From assembly GCA_030528555.1 (NCBI GenBank), contig JAUMYQ010000005.1, forward strand, positions 39,783 through 103,782: a stretch of 64,000 bases of DNA, written 5' to 3'. This DNA comes from Porphyromonadaceae bacterium. GTDB lineage: Bacteria > Bacteroidota > Bacteroidia > Bacteroidales > Porphyromonadaceae. The notes beneath the pieces were generated by a model. That model worked only from the letters and a program-made list of their open reading frames with translations, was not told where the DNA came from and did not search any database. A program made the position numbers and the translations under genes. Shown here in pieces: positions 8,902 to 17,447 of the stretch; positions within the stretch are counted from its first letter, which is position 1; each line of letters opens with the position of its first letter.

Positions 8902-8967
8902 CTAGGATTTGAGCCACTTGTCGAGCCAAGCGAAGTAGGTGCGCTGCCAGAGGAGCGAGTTCTGCGG
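8902..8967 (-). other. In-frame remnant of the dpp5 C-terminus beyond the stop
   Basis: Reading on through the TAG at 8968-8970 gives 21 further residues rich in the aromatic pattern LLWQRTYFAWLDKWL before a second TAG (8902-8904). This is the conserved end of bacterial DPP5-type S9 enzymes, so it is not random sequence. Confidence 0.75.
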
Positions 8968-10947
8968 CTACAAGATCCAGTGGTTCTCATCGGGGAAGAC
9001 GAGGAGCTGGCTGGGGATGCCACGGAGCTTGGCGGCATTGAAGGCTGCCATACCTTGGTCAGCTAGGATGCGGTAGTCCTTCTCGCCGTGGATGACGAGG
9101 ATAGGCGTATCCCACTTGTCCACGAACTTATGGGGCGAGTGGTCGAAAGTACGCTGGGCGACCTTGTTGTCCTTATCCCAATACGCTCCGCCCATATCCC
9201 AGTTGGCGAACCACATCTCCTCGGTCGTGAGGTACTGCATCTCCATATTGAAGATACCAGCGTGGGCGATGAAGGCAGCAAATCGCTTCTCGTGATGCCC
9301 TGCTAGGTAGAATGTGGAGAAGCCGCCATAGCTTGCTCCGACGCAGCCGATGCGCTCGGGGTCGATGTAGGCTTCACGCTTCATTTCGTCCACTGCCGTG
9401 AGGTAGTCACGGATGTTTTGCCCAGGGTAGTCGCCACTGATCTGCTCGTTCCACGCCTTGCCAAAGCTAGGCACACCGTGGCGATTGGGCGCAATGACGA
9501 TATAGCCCTGCTCGGCCATGAGGCGGAGGTTCCAGCGGTAGGAGAAGAATTGGCTTACGGTACTCTGTGGTCCTCCTTGGCAGTAGAGTAGGGCTGGGTA
9601 CTTCTTCGTAGGGTCGAAGTCTGGGGGCAGCACCACCCACACGAGCATATTGCCACCATCAGTGGTCTTCATCCAGCGTTTCTCTACGGTCATCTTGCCT
9701 AGGCGAGCCATTGTCTCGGCATTCTCCTGCGTAATGGCGACCGCCTTACCCGTCTTGAGGTCTACACGGTAGAGGTCGGTCGGCTCGAGCATACTCTGCC
9801 GCCCTGCCAGCAGCTGCCCACGCTCCACTTGTAGCGAGGTGTAGTTGTACTGCCCAGTGGTGATTTGGCGAATTTTGCGCCCCTTGAGCGTCAGCTCGTG
9901 TAGGTGGGTCTCGGCCTTCACGCAACTGAGGAAGTAGATGCTCTTGCTGTCGGCTGCCCACTGCGTTTGGTCTACGTTGCACTCGAAGCCCTCGGTGAGC
10001 CACGTCTTATGCCCCGACTTGAGGTCTAGGACGAAGAGGCGGTTGAGGTCGGCTTCGTAGCCGTCTCGCTCCATACTCGTCCAGCTAAGCATTTTGCCAT
10101 CGGGAGAGAATGAGGGGTGGGTGTCGTAGCCCATCATGCCCTCGGTGAGGTTCTTCGTCTGCCCTGTCTCTACATCGTAGAGGTAGATGTCGCTGTTGGT
10201 AGAGAGGCTGTAGGCTACACCCACTTTCTTTCGGCTAGCGTAGGCAATGTATCGTCCATCGGGACTCCAAGCGATGTCCTCCATTGGGGTAAAGGGCTTC
10301 ATAGGGGCTTCAAAGGGTTCGCCCTCGAGGATGTCCTTACCCTCGGTTATGGGGCTGTCGCCCCCGAGCGAAGCCACAAAGATGTGGGGGATGGTCTCCA
10401 CCCACTCGTCCCAATGCTTATACATGAGGTCGTCGATGAGGCGACCGCTCGCCTTGGGGAGGTCGGGATAGATGTCCGCCACCGCCTTGCCAGCCTTGAT
10501 TTCTCGGACAAAGAGCAGCTGCTTTTCGTCAGGCGAGAGGCTGTAGCCGATGATGCCGCCCTCGATGTCGGTCAGCTGGCGAGCATTGCCCCCATCGCTG
10601 TCCATCGTCCACAGCTGCATACTGCCCGAGCGGCCGCTTAGGTAGCTGATGCGTCCGCTGCGCATCCAGCGAGGGCTATGCTCGCCCTCGGGCGTGTCGG
10701 TCAGCCGCTTGCGCCCCGAGCCATCGAAGCTGATGCGGTAGATGTCTTTGCGGCTCTTATTGTCCCTGATGCTCGCCTGGCTGATGGTGTAGAGGACGGT
10801 GCGTCCATCGGGCGAGAGTGAGGCTTCGCCTACACGCATCAGCTCGATAAGCTGCTCGGGCGTGAGCCTCTCGGGGGCTTGTGCCGTGGCAGTAAGCCCG
10901 AGCGTAGAGGCGGCTACTGCCGAATAAAGCATTTGTTTGAGTACCAT
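8968..10947 (-). CDS. dpp5: S9 family dipeptidyl peptidase (DPP5-like), C-terminus cut by an amber codon
   Basis: A 659-residue secreted prolyl-oligopeptidase-family enzyme: signal peptide (about 1-23, ending TATAQA), a WD40-like beta-propeller (about 30-400, with repeated LSPDGR / SPDGK blades), then an alpha/beta hydrolase domain with GASYGG (S539), HGEKDYR (D624) and DENHW (H656). DPP5 releases dipeptides with hydrophobic P1 residues and complements DPP11. The frame stops at TAG (8968-8970) three residues after the catalytic His, yet the same frame continues with PQNSLLWQRTYFAWLDKWL and KS to a second stop at 8902. That tail is the normal family C-terminus, and read-through would give 681 residues, close to the roughly 684 of P. 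gingivalis DPP5. It is therefore a recent nonsense change, a sequencing error or a recoded codon. The triad remains, but the last helix is lost. It lies 13 nt after the glyoxalase-like gene. Confidence 0.85.
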   Translation of the reverse strand: MVLKQMLYSAVAASTLGLTATAQAPERLTPEQLIELMRVGEASLSPDGRTVLYTISQASIRDNKSRKDIYRISFDGSGRKRLTDTPEGEHSPRWMRSGRISYLSGRSGSMQLWTMDSDGGNARQLTDIEGGIIGYSLSPDEKQLLFVREIKAGKAVADIYPDLPKASGRLIDDLMYKHWDEWVETIPHIFVASLGGDSPITEGKDILEGEPFEAPMKPFTPMEDIAWSPDGRYIAYASRKKVGVAYSLSTNSDIYLYDVETGQTKNLTEGMMGYDTHPSFSPDGKMLSWTSMERDGYEADLNRLFVLDLKSGHKTWLTEGFECNVDQTQWAADSKSIYFLSCVKAETHLHELTLKGRKIRQITTGQYNYTSLQVERGQLLAGRQSMLEPTDLYRVDLKTGKAVAITQENAETMARLGKMTVEKRWMKTTDGGNMLVWVVLPPDFDPTKKYPALLYCQGGPQSTVSQFFSYRWNLRLMAEQGYIVIAPNRHGVPSFGKAWNEQISGDYPGQNIRDYLTAVDEMKREAYIDPERIGCVGASYGGFSTFYLAGHHEKRFAAFIAHAGIFNMEMQYLTTEEMWFANWDMGGAYWDKDNKVAQRTFDHSPHKFVDKWDTPILVIHGEKDYRILADQGMAAFNAAKLRGIPSQLLVFPDENHWIL

Positions 10948-10960
10948 AGCGCTTTGTGGT

Positions 10961-11341
10961 TTAATACTTCTCGGGGAGAATTTCTATCCAATAACCATCG
11001 GGGTCGGCGATGAAGTACAGCCCCATATCGTGGTTTTCGTAGACGATGCAGCCCAGCTCTCTGTGGTAGGCGCGCACCTTGTCGTAGTCCTCCGCCACCC
11101 GCATACAGAGGTGGTACTCGAGGTCGCCGAGGTTGTAGGCGGTGTCACGGTCACGCAGCCAAGTGAGTTCGAGCTGGAAGTGTCCGTGCTTGTCAGCCAG
11201 ATAAACGAGGATGAACGAACCATCGCTCGCCACCTTGCGACGATGCTCCGTAAGGCCGAGGGCTTCTTGGTAGAACTTCAGCGAACGCTCTAGGTCGAGG
11301 ACGTTGAAGTTGAAGTGATCAAATCTTGCTTGTATATCCAT
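10961..11341 (-). CDS. VOC family protein, glyoxalase I-like
   Basis: A 126-residue protein with the full set of glyoxalase I metal ligand positions: H9 (FDHFNFNV), E58 (FQLELTW), H77 (LEYHLCM) and E120 (YWIEILPE). Its length and the two beta-alpha-beta-beta-beta repeats fit lactoylglutathione lyase, which converts the hemithioacetal of methylglyoxal. The thiol used by anaerobic Bacteroidales is uncertain, so the substrate is an inference. It precedes dpp5 by only 13 nt on the same strand; methylglyoxal handling next to peptide degradation may be coincidental. Confidence 0.85.
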   Translation of the reverse strand: MDIQARFDHFNFNVLDLERSLKFYQEALGLTEHRRKVASDGSFILVYLADKHGHFQLELTWLRDRDTAYNLGDLEYHLCMRVAEDYDKVRAYHRELGCIVYENHDMGLYFIADPDGYWIEILPEKY

Positions 11342-11436
11342 TTGTGTAATGTATTTAATGAGGTTATGAACTCTATTTATCTCTCCGAATTGCTATGCTT
11401 GGAGGGAACTGTCTTCTTGCATACGTTCAAGACTGC

Positions 11437-12243
11437 TTAGCGTTTCTTATTCAACGTTCGTAAGGCTCTCCTGACGATATATTCTGTTTCACACGTGGGG
11501 CTTTCTGCACGCCATCGCTGTGTAAGATTGACTACAAACTCTGGAGCCGTTTTGCTGGCATCGTTTAGCCAGTTGCTCACACTGTCCTGTACGTATCTAG
11601 ATGGATCCGCCTTGAGTGGCTCCAATAGACTGATAGCTAAGGTAGGCTCAACCTTAAGTCTATTGATATGCTTGCACCATACCCCTCTTGGCCGAGTACT
11701 TTCTGTGGCAAAGCGTCTTGCATAAGCATTGTCGTCCATAACCCAATGTGCTAGGAGGGCTAGGCTACGATCCAAATTTTCAATAATGTGAGAGCGCATA
11801 GATAGCCAACTAATTTCTCTCACCCCGAAATGTTGATCAAGGGCAAAGGGTCTTACTTTCTCTAGATACTCGTCTATTTCTAGCTCTTCAGAGGCCAACA
11901 CGTAGCACGCCCAAGAGCGAATGATGTCAGAGGGGTGAGTGGCTAGAATGGACCATAGCTCCTCATCGCTATGTTGTTGGATGAGGCTACGAACGACCCT
12001 GCCAATCATATGGTTGAGTGTGTTGAAGGTGGGGCTAGCTAACTCCGATATGGCACTTAGGATAGGACCGATATAGGCTTCTCTATCTAGAGATGTAAAC
12101 ACGTGTCTAAGCAATGCAGCCTGATCTATAGCGAGCCCTTCGATGAGATTGGCTGTCTCAATCTCCCCTCGATTTAATTGATCCAAGATGTCTGACGGCA
12201 CTTGATCTATACGCATTGCTCCCTTTCGAATGGTTTGTGTCAT
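11437..12243 (-). CDS. DNA alkylation repair protein (AlkD/AlkC-like HEAT repeats)
   Basis: A 268-residue, almost all-helical protein. The C-terminal half contains ARRFATESTRPRGVW and YVQDSVSNWLNDASKTAPE, the signature block of the AlkC/AlkD DNA glycosylase superfamily, in which HEAT-like repeats wrap the DNA and remove 3- or 7-alkylated purines. The N-terminal HEAT array is about 60-160. A TTG-started extension to 12261 is possible, but the ATG at 12243 follows AAAGGACAAAAG, a clear ribosome binding site. It comes 27 nt after the glycosyltransferase on the same strand. It could also be a non-catalytic HEAT protein of the same fold. Confidence 0.8.
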   Translation of the reverse strand: MTQTIRKGAMRIDQVPSDILDQLNRGEIETANLIEGLAIDQAALLRHVFTSLDREAYIGPILSAISELASPTFNTLNHMIGRVVRSLIQQHSDEELWSILATHPSDIIRSWACYVLASEELEIDEYLEKVRPFALDQHFGVREISWLSMRSHIIENLDRSLALLAHWVMDDNAYARRFATESTRPRGVWCKHINRLKVEPTLAISLLEPLKADPSRYVQDSVSNWLNDASKTAPEFVVNLTQRWRAESPTCETEYIVRRALRTLNKKR

Positions 12244-12270
12244 CTTTTGTCCTTTATACAATCTGTGAGA

Positions 12271-13392
12271 TTAGTCGGATAGTAGCCGTTCGAAGAGCGC
12301 TTGCCAGCTATGTACAGCATCGGTTGGGGGCGTGAAGGTGGAGGGGGCAACGACCGAGCGGTCGCCCTCCATAAGGCACTGCATCATCCCACTAAGCTGC
12401 TCGGCATCCTCGGCTGGGAAGAAGCCTACAGCGTCAGCGCCAGCCGTGGTCTCGTGGGCGTAGGGCAGGTCGGAGACGAGGATGGGCTTCTCGACCCCCA
12501 GCGCACGCGAGGTTTGCATAAACTCCGTGATGGGCAGCCCCCAGGTCTCCACCCGAGAGGGGAAGACAAAGCAGTCAGCTAGGGCATAGTGGGCGTAGAG
12601 CGAGGCTTTGTCCATCAGCCCAGCGAAGTAGATAGAGGCAACATCGCCCCAGCGTTCCTTGAGAAACTGGGCATACTTATGCTCATCGCCCCGAACTGTG
12701 ATGATGGTGCGAAACTTGCCCACCCCCACACGCTGCTCCATAAGCTCGGAGGCACGGCACAGAGTCTCGAAGCTCTTATGAACGTCCGCCGTGGAGGCGA
12801 AGAAGAAGGTGTACTGCCCATTGGGCGTAATAGGCTGGTAGTCGGGTATGGAGATGACGCTCTCGGGTGGGGCAACGATGAACCGCTCCCTCGCTACGCC
12901 AAACATACGAGAGAAGCCCTCCCGTAGCCAATCCTGCTGCACCACGATGTAGTCATTGCGGTGGATGCCGATTTGGTAGGCGTAGCGTGTGAGTATCCCG
13001 AAGAGGGGTATCTTACGGCTAAAGCGGAAGTCCGACCAATGCCAGCGGAAGAAGGGGAAGGAGGTTTGGCAGTAGACCGCTTGTCGCCTTGCCTTGACCC
13101 TCGGCGTAGTGTCGTGGAGCGAGAGCCACAGGTCTATCTCCCCAATGTCTTTGCTTACACGCCCCATCTCGACATACTCGCACCAGAGGCGTTTACCCCA
13201 GCCTTCCACGCTATGGGGCATCTCGATGTACTCGATATTTGGGAGGTCGACTAGCTCCCTGCGGTGTACTAGGGCGATGACCCGATAGCCTGCCCCCCTG
13301 GCCCATAGGGAGAGGAAGGTAAGGCACTCACGCAGCACGGTGAGCGTGCCGCCCCGGCGCAGATTGACGGCCGAGATAACGATGGTTTTCAT
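12271..13392 (-). CDS. Glycosyltransferase family 4
   Basis: A 373-residue GT-B enzyme. The N-terminus MKTIVISAVNLRRGGTLTVL has the Gly-rich acceptor loop; YIVVQQDWLREGFSRMFGV (about 150-170) and FFASTADVHKSFETLCRASEL (in two parts, about 200-220) are typical of family 4, and the donor-site segment has ADCFVFPSRVETWGLPITEFM, where E (ETWG) and E (TEFM) stand for the E-x7-E motif. It would build part of a surface polysaccharide or LPS. No other polysaccharide genes adjoin it; downstream is the alkylation repair gene. Confidence 0.87.
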   Translation of the reverse strand: MKTIVISAVNLRRGGTLTVLRECLTFLSLWARGAGYRVIALVHRRELVDLPNIEYIEMPHSVEGWGKRLWCEYVEMGRVSKDIGEIDLWLSLHDTTPRVKARRQAVYCQTSFPFFRWHWSDFRFSRKIPLFGILTRYAYQIGIHRNDYIVVQQDWLREGFSRMFGVARERFIVAPPESVISIPDYQPITPNGQYTFFFASTADVHKSFETLCRASELMEQRVGVGKFRTIITVRGDEHKYAQFLKERWGDVASIYFAGLMDKASLYAHYALADCFVFPSRVETWGLPITEFMQTSRALGVEKPILVSDLPYAHETTAGADAVGFFPAEDAEQLSGMMQCLMEGDRSVVAPSTFTPPTDAVHSWQALFERLLSD

Positions 13393-13426
13393 ACGACTGC
13401 TTAGGGTCTATGGCTTGTAAATAAGA

Positions 13427-13460
13427 AAGGATGCCAAGAGGCTTCGCCCTCGGCATCCTT
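13427..13460 (-). terminator. Rho-independent terminator of pheT-yebC
   Basis: On the minus strand, AAGGATGCCGAGGG pairs over 14 bp (two G-U pairs) with CCTCTTGGCATCCTT across a small CGAAG loop, followed by TTTCTTATTT. It starts 26 nt after the yebC stop. The plus-strand version has A-C mismatches where the minus RNA has G-U, so it is built for the minus strand. Confidence 0.85.
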
Positions 13461-13485
13461 CGCTCGTGTGGGGCTTGTGTGGGGC

Positions 13486-14214
13486 TTAGTCTTCGCCCTC
13501 CTCTTCCTTCATGTTGGTGAAGACGTTCTGCACATCTTCGTCCTCCTCGAGCTTGTCGATGAGCTTTTGGAGCTGCTCACGCTGCTCGGGAGTTACCTCC
13601 TTGGTGTCGTTGGGAAGGCGCACGAACTCTGCCGAGGTGATCTCGTAGCCAGCCTCCTCGAGGTAGCTTTGGATGGCGGCATTGCTGGAGAATTCGCCAT
13701 AGAGGACCACTTCATTTTCGTCCTCCTCCAGCTCGTCCACGCCATAGTCGATTAGCTCTAGCTCGAGGCTCTCAATGTCCATATCCTCACGCTTCGTTAT
13801 ATGAAAGATACACTTATGCTCGAAGAGGAACTCTAGGCTGCCCGATGTGCCGAGGCTACCGCCGTGCTTGTTGAAGTAGCTGCGCACGTTCGCCACGGTG
13901 CGGGTGGTGTTGTCCGTCGCTGTCTCGACAAAGATGGCAATGCCAAAAGGACCGTAGCCCTCGTAGTTCATCTCCTTGTAGTCGGTGAAGTCCTTGCTGC
14001 TGGCCTTTTTGATGGCTCGCTCCACATTGTCCTTGGGCATATTCTCTTTCTTGGCCGTCTGCATCAAGACGCGCAGGCGTGGGTTGGTCTCGGGGTCGGG
14101 ACCGCCAGCCTTGACAGCGATGGTGATTTCCTTACCAAGCTTCGTGAAGACGCGAGCCATATTGCCCCAGCGTTTCATCTTTCTTGCTTTACGATATTCA
14201 AATGCTCTTCCCAT
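13486..14214 (-). CDS. yebC: YebC/PmpR/TACO1 family protein
   Basis: A 242-residue protein with the invariant family start MGRAFEYRKARKMKRWGNMAR and the segments PDPETNPRLRVLMQTAK, MPKDNVERAIKKAS and YEGYGPFGIAIFVE. The three-domain family was long called a transcriptional regulator; later work on TACO1 and YebC links it to translation of difficult sequences such as proline runs. The acidic C-terminus (EEDEDVQNVFTNMKEEEGED) is normal. It lies 42 nt after pheT and ends with a good terminator, which puts it in a translation-related operon. Confidence 0.95.
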   Translation of the reverse strand: MGRAFEYRKARKMKRWGNMARVFTKLGKEITIAVKAGGPDPETNPRLRVLMQTAKKENMPKDNVERAIKKASSKDFTDYKEMNYEGYGPFGIAIFVETATDNTTRTVANVRSYFNKHGGSLGTSGSLEFLFEHKCIFHITKREDMDIESLELELIDYGVDELEEDENEVVLYGEFSSNAAIQSYLEEAGYEITSAEFVRLPNDTKEVTPEQREQLQKLIDKLEEDEDVQNVFTNMKEEEGED

Positions 14215-14256
14215 TGGTTGAGGTATTATTGAGTTGATTGTTTGTCCTGTTTCTTA

Positions 14257-16719
14257 CTAACGAAGCGAAGCCCCCAGCTCTTTCTCTAGGTTCTTCTGTA
14301 TCTTCTCCATGATGGCATCGATCTGTTTGTCGCTCATCGTCTTGTCCTCATCTTGGAGGAAGAAAGAGACGGCATAGCTCTTCTTGCCTGCGGGGAGGTT
14401 CTTCCCCTCGTACACGTCGAATAGCTCACAGCGACGTAGGTACTTGCGCTCATTGCTGCGTGCCACACGCTCTACCTCGCTCATAGGGGTTGCGATGTCG
14501 AGTAGTAGAGAGAGGTCACGCTTGACTACTGGGTACTTCGGTAGGTCGGTGATGACGATCTTGGCACGCTCTGCCTCACGCTGCACTTGTCCCCACTCCA
14601 GCTCGGCATAGTAGACGGGGAGGTTGATGTCTTCCCTAGCCGTGATTTTGGGGCAAACCTGCCCAAGGCGAGCCAGGAGCTTACCGCCCCCAGTGCGTAC
14701 CTCAAGGGCTTTACCGCTATATATATTGTAGTCTACCGTCTCCATCTTAAGGCTCTGTAGCTTCAGCCCAAGGCGCACGAGGATATGCTCCAGGTGGGCT
14801 TTTAGCTCAAAGGGCGAGGTCTTCTCTGCGCTATGTGCCCAGCTATTCTGCACACGCTCGCCAGCGATCCACAGCCCAAGGCGGAGGTCTTCTTTGTAGC
14901 GGCTCATGGTTAGCTCGCCCTCTGCCTCGTAGCGGTAGCAGTTGCCCCACTCGAAGAAGTAGAAGGAGTGCTGTTGCCTGCGCAAGTTACGCCCGATGCT
15001 TTGCAGCCCCCCGAAGAGGAGCGTCTGGCGCATCACGCCCAGCTCGGCACTTAGTGGATTGACTAGGCGCACTAGCCCATCACTAGGGTAGGAGCTTAGC
15101 CCCTCGTAGTCGGCTGCGCTCGAGAGCGAATTGCAGAGGATCTCGGAGAAGCCAGCCCCTACCAGCTGCTCGCTGATGAGGAGCCTGCGCTCCCAGGAGC
15201 GGTCCACCTCGGTCTGTGTGCTGAGGTTGGCGTGGATGTAGCCACTCAGCTCCACGCTGTTGTAGCCGTAGATGCGCATGATCTCCTCGATGACATCGAC
15301 CTCTCGGGTTACGTCTACTCGGTAGCGAGGTACGGCAAGCGTCCACAAGTCTTCGCCCTTCGCCTTAATCTCGATCTCTAGGCTTCGTAGGATGCGCTCC
15401 ACTTCTGCCCGTGGGATGCTCTGCCCTACGAGCCTATCGAGCCTCGCTAGCGAAAGCTCTACCGTATAGGGGGGCTGTGGGGTAGGGTGGTGGTCGCTGA
15501 TGCCACCATCGATGTACGCCCCAGGGCAAAGCTCTAGGATGAGGGCCGCAGCCCTCAGCAAAGCCCACTCCGTGCGCTCGGGGTCTAGCCCTCGCTCGAA
15601 GCGGAACGAGGAGTCTGTGCTTAGCCCGAGGCGGCGTGCCGTTCTGCGCACGCTCGAGGCGTTGAAGCCCGCAGCCTCGAGGAATATCGCCTTGGTCGCC
15701 TCGGTCGTACCGCTGCCCTCGCCACCCATCACGCCACCAACGCAGAGGGGCGTGCCGTGAGCGTCCGAGATGACGAGGTCTTGGTTCGAGAGCGTGCGCT
15801 CCGTGTGGTCGAGCATCGTCATCTTGCAGCCCTCTGTGGCTAGCCCAACCGTGAGCTTATCGCCCCCAACCTTGTCGAGGTCGTAGGCATGCAGAGGCTG
15901 ACCATACTCGTGGAGGACGTAGTTCGTCACGTCCACGACATTGTTGATTGGCTTCTGTCCAATGGCCTCTAGGCGGAAGCGTAGCCACTCGGGGCTGGGT
16001 GCGACCTCAAGCCCTCGGATTACTAGCCCTTGGAAGCGTGGCACAAGTTCCTGTCCTACCTGTACCTCCACAGAGATGGGGCAGCTGCCACTGGGGCTAA
16101 GTGCCACCTCGGGGAGCTTGGCTACTATGGGCTGGGCGTGCTGCGTGAGGTAAGCAGCCAAATCTCTTGCCACACCATAGTGCGAGGTCGCGTCCACCCT
16201 GTTGGGTGTAATATCCACCTCTAGCACGGCATCTGTCACTACGCCAAAGTATTCTGCTGCTGGCATCCCCACACGCACCTCAGAGAGGTCGATGAGGATG
16301 ATGCCGTCATTGTTCGCTCCTACGCCTATCTCCACCTCGCTACAGAGCATGCCGTAGCTCTCTTCGCCACGGATCTTGCTCTTCTTGATGGTAAACTGCT
16401 CCTGCCCCGAGCCTAGCACTGTGCCGATGGTCGCCACCACGACAGCCTTACCAGCACATACGTTGGGCGCGCCACAGACTATTTGTAGTGGCTCGCCCTC
16501 ACCGATGGATACGGTCGTTACGCTAAGGTGGTCGGAGTTTTCGTGCTTACGGCAGGTCAGCACCTCGCCGATGACTAGCCCACGCAGCCCACCGGGGAGC
16601 GAATCTACCTCTTCGATGCCACCTGTTTCTAGACCAATGGCGGTCAGCGCGGTGGCTACTTCGCTAGGAGTTAGACTTGTGGGGAGATACTCCCTGAGCC
16701 ACTGATAGGATATATTCAT
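14257..16719 (-). CDS. pheT: Phenylalanine--tRNA ligase beta subunit
   Basis: An 820-residue subunit of the alpha2-beta2 enzyme that charges tRNA-Phe. Order of parts: N-terminal substrate region, the tRNA-binding (OB) domain (about 43-155, GLVIGEVLTCRKHENSDHL), the B3/B4 editing domain (about 210-400), the B5 domain (about 410-480, ending in IEEIMRIYGYN), the catalytic-like core, and the C-terminal anticodon-binding FDX-ACB domain (about 727-820, KYPVVKRDLSLLLD to EKELGASLR). The length is normal. pheS is not in the window, so the two subunit genes are unlinked here, as in other Bacteroidales. Confidence 0.97.
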   Translation of the reverse strand: MNISYQWLREYLPTSLTPSEVATALTAIGLETGGIEEVDSLPGGLRGLVIGEVLTCRKHENSDHLSVTTVSIGEGEPLQIVCGAPNVCAGKAVVVATIGTVLGSGQEQFTIKKSKIRGEESYGMLCSEVEIGVGANNDGIILIDLSEVRVGMPAAEYFGVVTDAVLEVDITPNRVDATSHYGVARDLAAYLTQHAQPIVAKLPEVALSPSGSCPISVEVQVGQELVPRFQGLVIRGLEVAPSPEWLRFRLEAIGQKPINNVVDVTNYVLHEYGQPLHAYDLDKVGGDKLTVGLATEGCKMTMLDHTERTLSNQDLVISDAHGTPLCVGGVMGGEGSGTTEATKAIFLEAAGFNASSVRRTARRLGLSTDSSFRFERGLDPERTEWALLRAAALILELCPGAYIDGGISDHHPTPQPPYTVELSLARLDRLVGQSIPRAEVERILRSLEIEIKAKGEDLWTLAVPRYRVDVTREVDVIEEIMRIYGYNSVELSGYIHANLSTQTEVDRSWERRLLISEQLVGAGFSEILCNSLSSAADYEGLSSYPSDGLVRLVNPLSAELGVMRQTLLFGGLQSIGRNLRRQQHSFYFFEWGNCYRYEAEGELTMSRYKEDLRLGLWIAGERVQNSWAHSAEKTSPFELKAHLEHILVRLGLKLQSLKMETVDYNIYSGKALEVRTGGGKLLARLGQVCPKITAREDINLPVYYAELEWGQVQREAERAKIVITDLPKYPVVKRDLSLLLDIATPMSEVERVARSNERKYLRRCELFDVYEGKNLPAGKKSYAVSFFLQDEDKTMSDKQIDAIMEKIQKNLEKELGASLR

Positions 16720-16765
16720 ATGTGTCTTAATTTTCTTGTTTGAGCTACTATCAATATGAGTTTCG

Positions 16766-16796
16766 CAAAATTAACGCTTTAGCCCTTATTCCCCAA
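16766..16796 (-). promoter_or_regulatory. Promoter for pheT-yebC
   Basis: On the minus strand TTG (16794-16796), exactly 20 nt, then TAATTTTG (16766-16773): a perfect Bacteroidetes promoter, about 47 nt before the pheT start codon. It has the same 31-nt geometry as the dpp11 promoter. Confidence 0.75.
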
Positions 16797-16911
16797 GATA
16801 TTCGTTCCGAGCTCCACTCTCCTCCAGCTTATCGACAATTTGGTATTGCCCTTTAGCCAAAGTGTTGGGATGAGAAATCTATTGCTAGGGATAAAGAATA
16901 CGGTTAGAGCG

Positions 16912-17103
16912 GAAGAAAAAGTACTTTGTTCGGGACTAAAAAATGGATTGATCGGGATGAAAACTTAAAACCAAGGTTTGATTTGTATAAATTAAGGTTG
17001 GGTTTGTATAAATCGTGATTGAGTTTGTACAAACTCAATCACGATTTGAAGATTATACCCCGAAGAAAGAGATTTTTAGTCCCGAACAAAGTACTTTTTC
17101 TTC
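16912..17103. repeat. 192-bp element bounded by 31-bp perfect inverted repeats
   Basis: The arms 16912-16942 and 17073-17103 are perfect reverse complements over 31 bp, with the core GTACTTTGTTCGGGACT. The interior is non-coding and AT-rich, and contains a tandem repeat plus a 36-bp palindrome (separate entry). It lies in the 728-bp gene-free stretch between pheT and the small ORF at 17448. The arms could be the ends of a MITE-like element; I see no transposase and no clear target duplication. The core TTCGGGA recalls the hairpin elements at 24.6 and 63.95 kb. Confidence 0.8.
16982..17046. repeat. Three 21-nt tandem repeats running into a 36-bp perfect palindrome
   Basis: TTTGTATAAA occurs at 16982 and 17003, and TTTGTACAAA at 17024, each exactly 21 nt apart (two helical turns). 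The third copy is the centre of a perfect 36-bp palindrome at 17011-17046 (arms AATCGTGATTGAGTTTGT). Regularly phased, dyad-symmetric sites of this kind suit a dimeric DNA-binding protein, but a hairpin role is also possible. Confidence 0.75.
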
Positions 17104-17447
17104 ACTAAGAACCTAAATTTTCCTCCTCGATAAACCAAACTAGTTAAAGATTTCATTTCTTATCATAGTTGAGCAGTTTTTGTCTATTCAACGAACAATT
17201 TGTTAAAAGTTAAGAAGAGTTATGGACAAAATTGAGCTCATAGCAGTGCTTCTCTTTAGATTTTATAGAGGGTTGTTGGTATGATATGTTTTCTAAAAAG
17301 TTAAAATTAAAAAAAACTTGTATACTTGTGCTTTGAAATCAAACTAATAACGCTTCACAAGCTCGAAAAGTAATAACAGATATGAGTGATTCGGTGCACT
17401 TACTAGCTTGGGAAGAGAATAAATTCACTTTTTAAAGCGCAAAAAGT
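17104..17447. other. AT-rich spacer upstream of the small ORF/lipoprotein operon
   Basis: This stretch is strongly AT-rich and holds no convincing reading frame. A possible but imperfect -7 box (TATACTTG, in ACTTGTATACTTGTGC, near 17322) is the only promoter-like feature for the genes that follow; a matching -33 TTG at the usual distance is not seen. Confidence 0.4.

Noticed and set aside
10117-10641. Plus-strand frame of 174 residues opposite dpp5
   Set aside because: It is the complement of a well-supported peptidase; such shadows are common in GC-rich codons.
16982-17046. CRISPR array
   Set aside because: Repeat units are only 21 nt apart with a 10-nt conserved core and no unique spacers; no cas genes are present.
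16912-17103. Insertion sequence
   Set aside because: No reading frame between the inverted repeats, so at most a MITE-like remnant.
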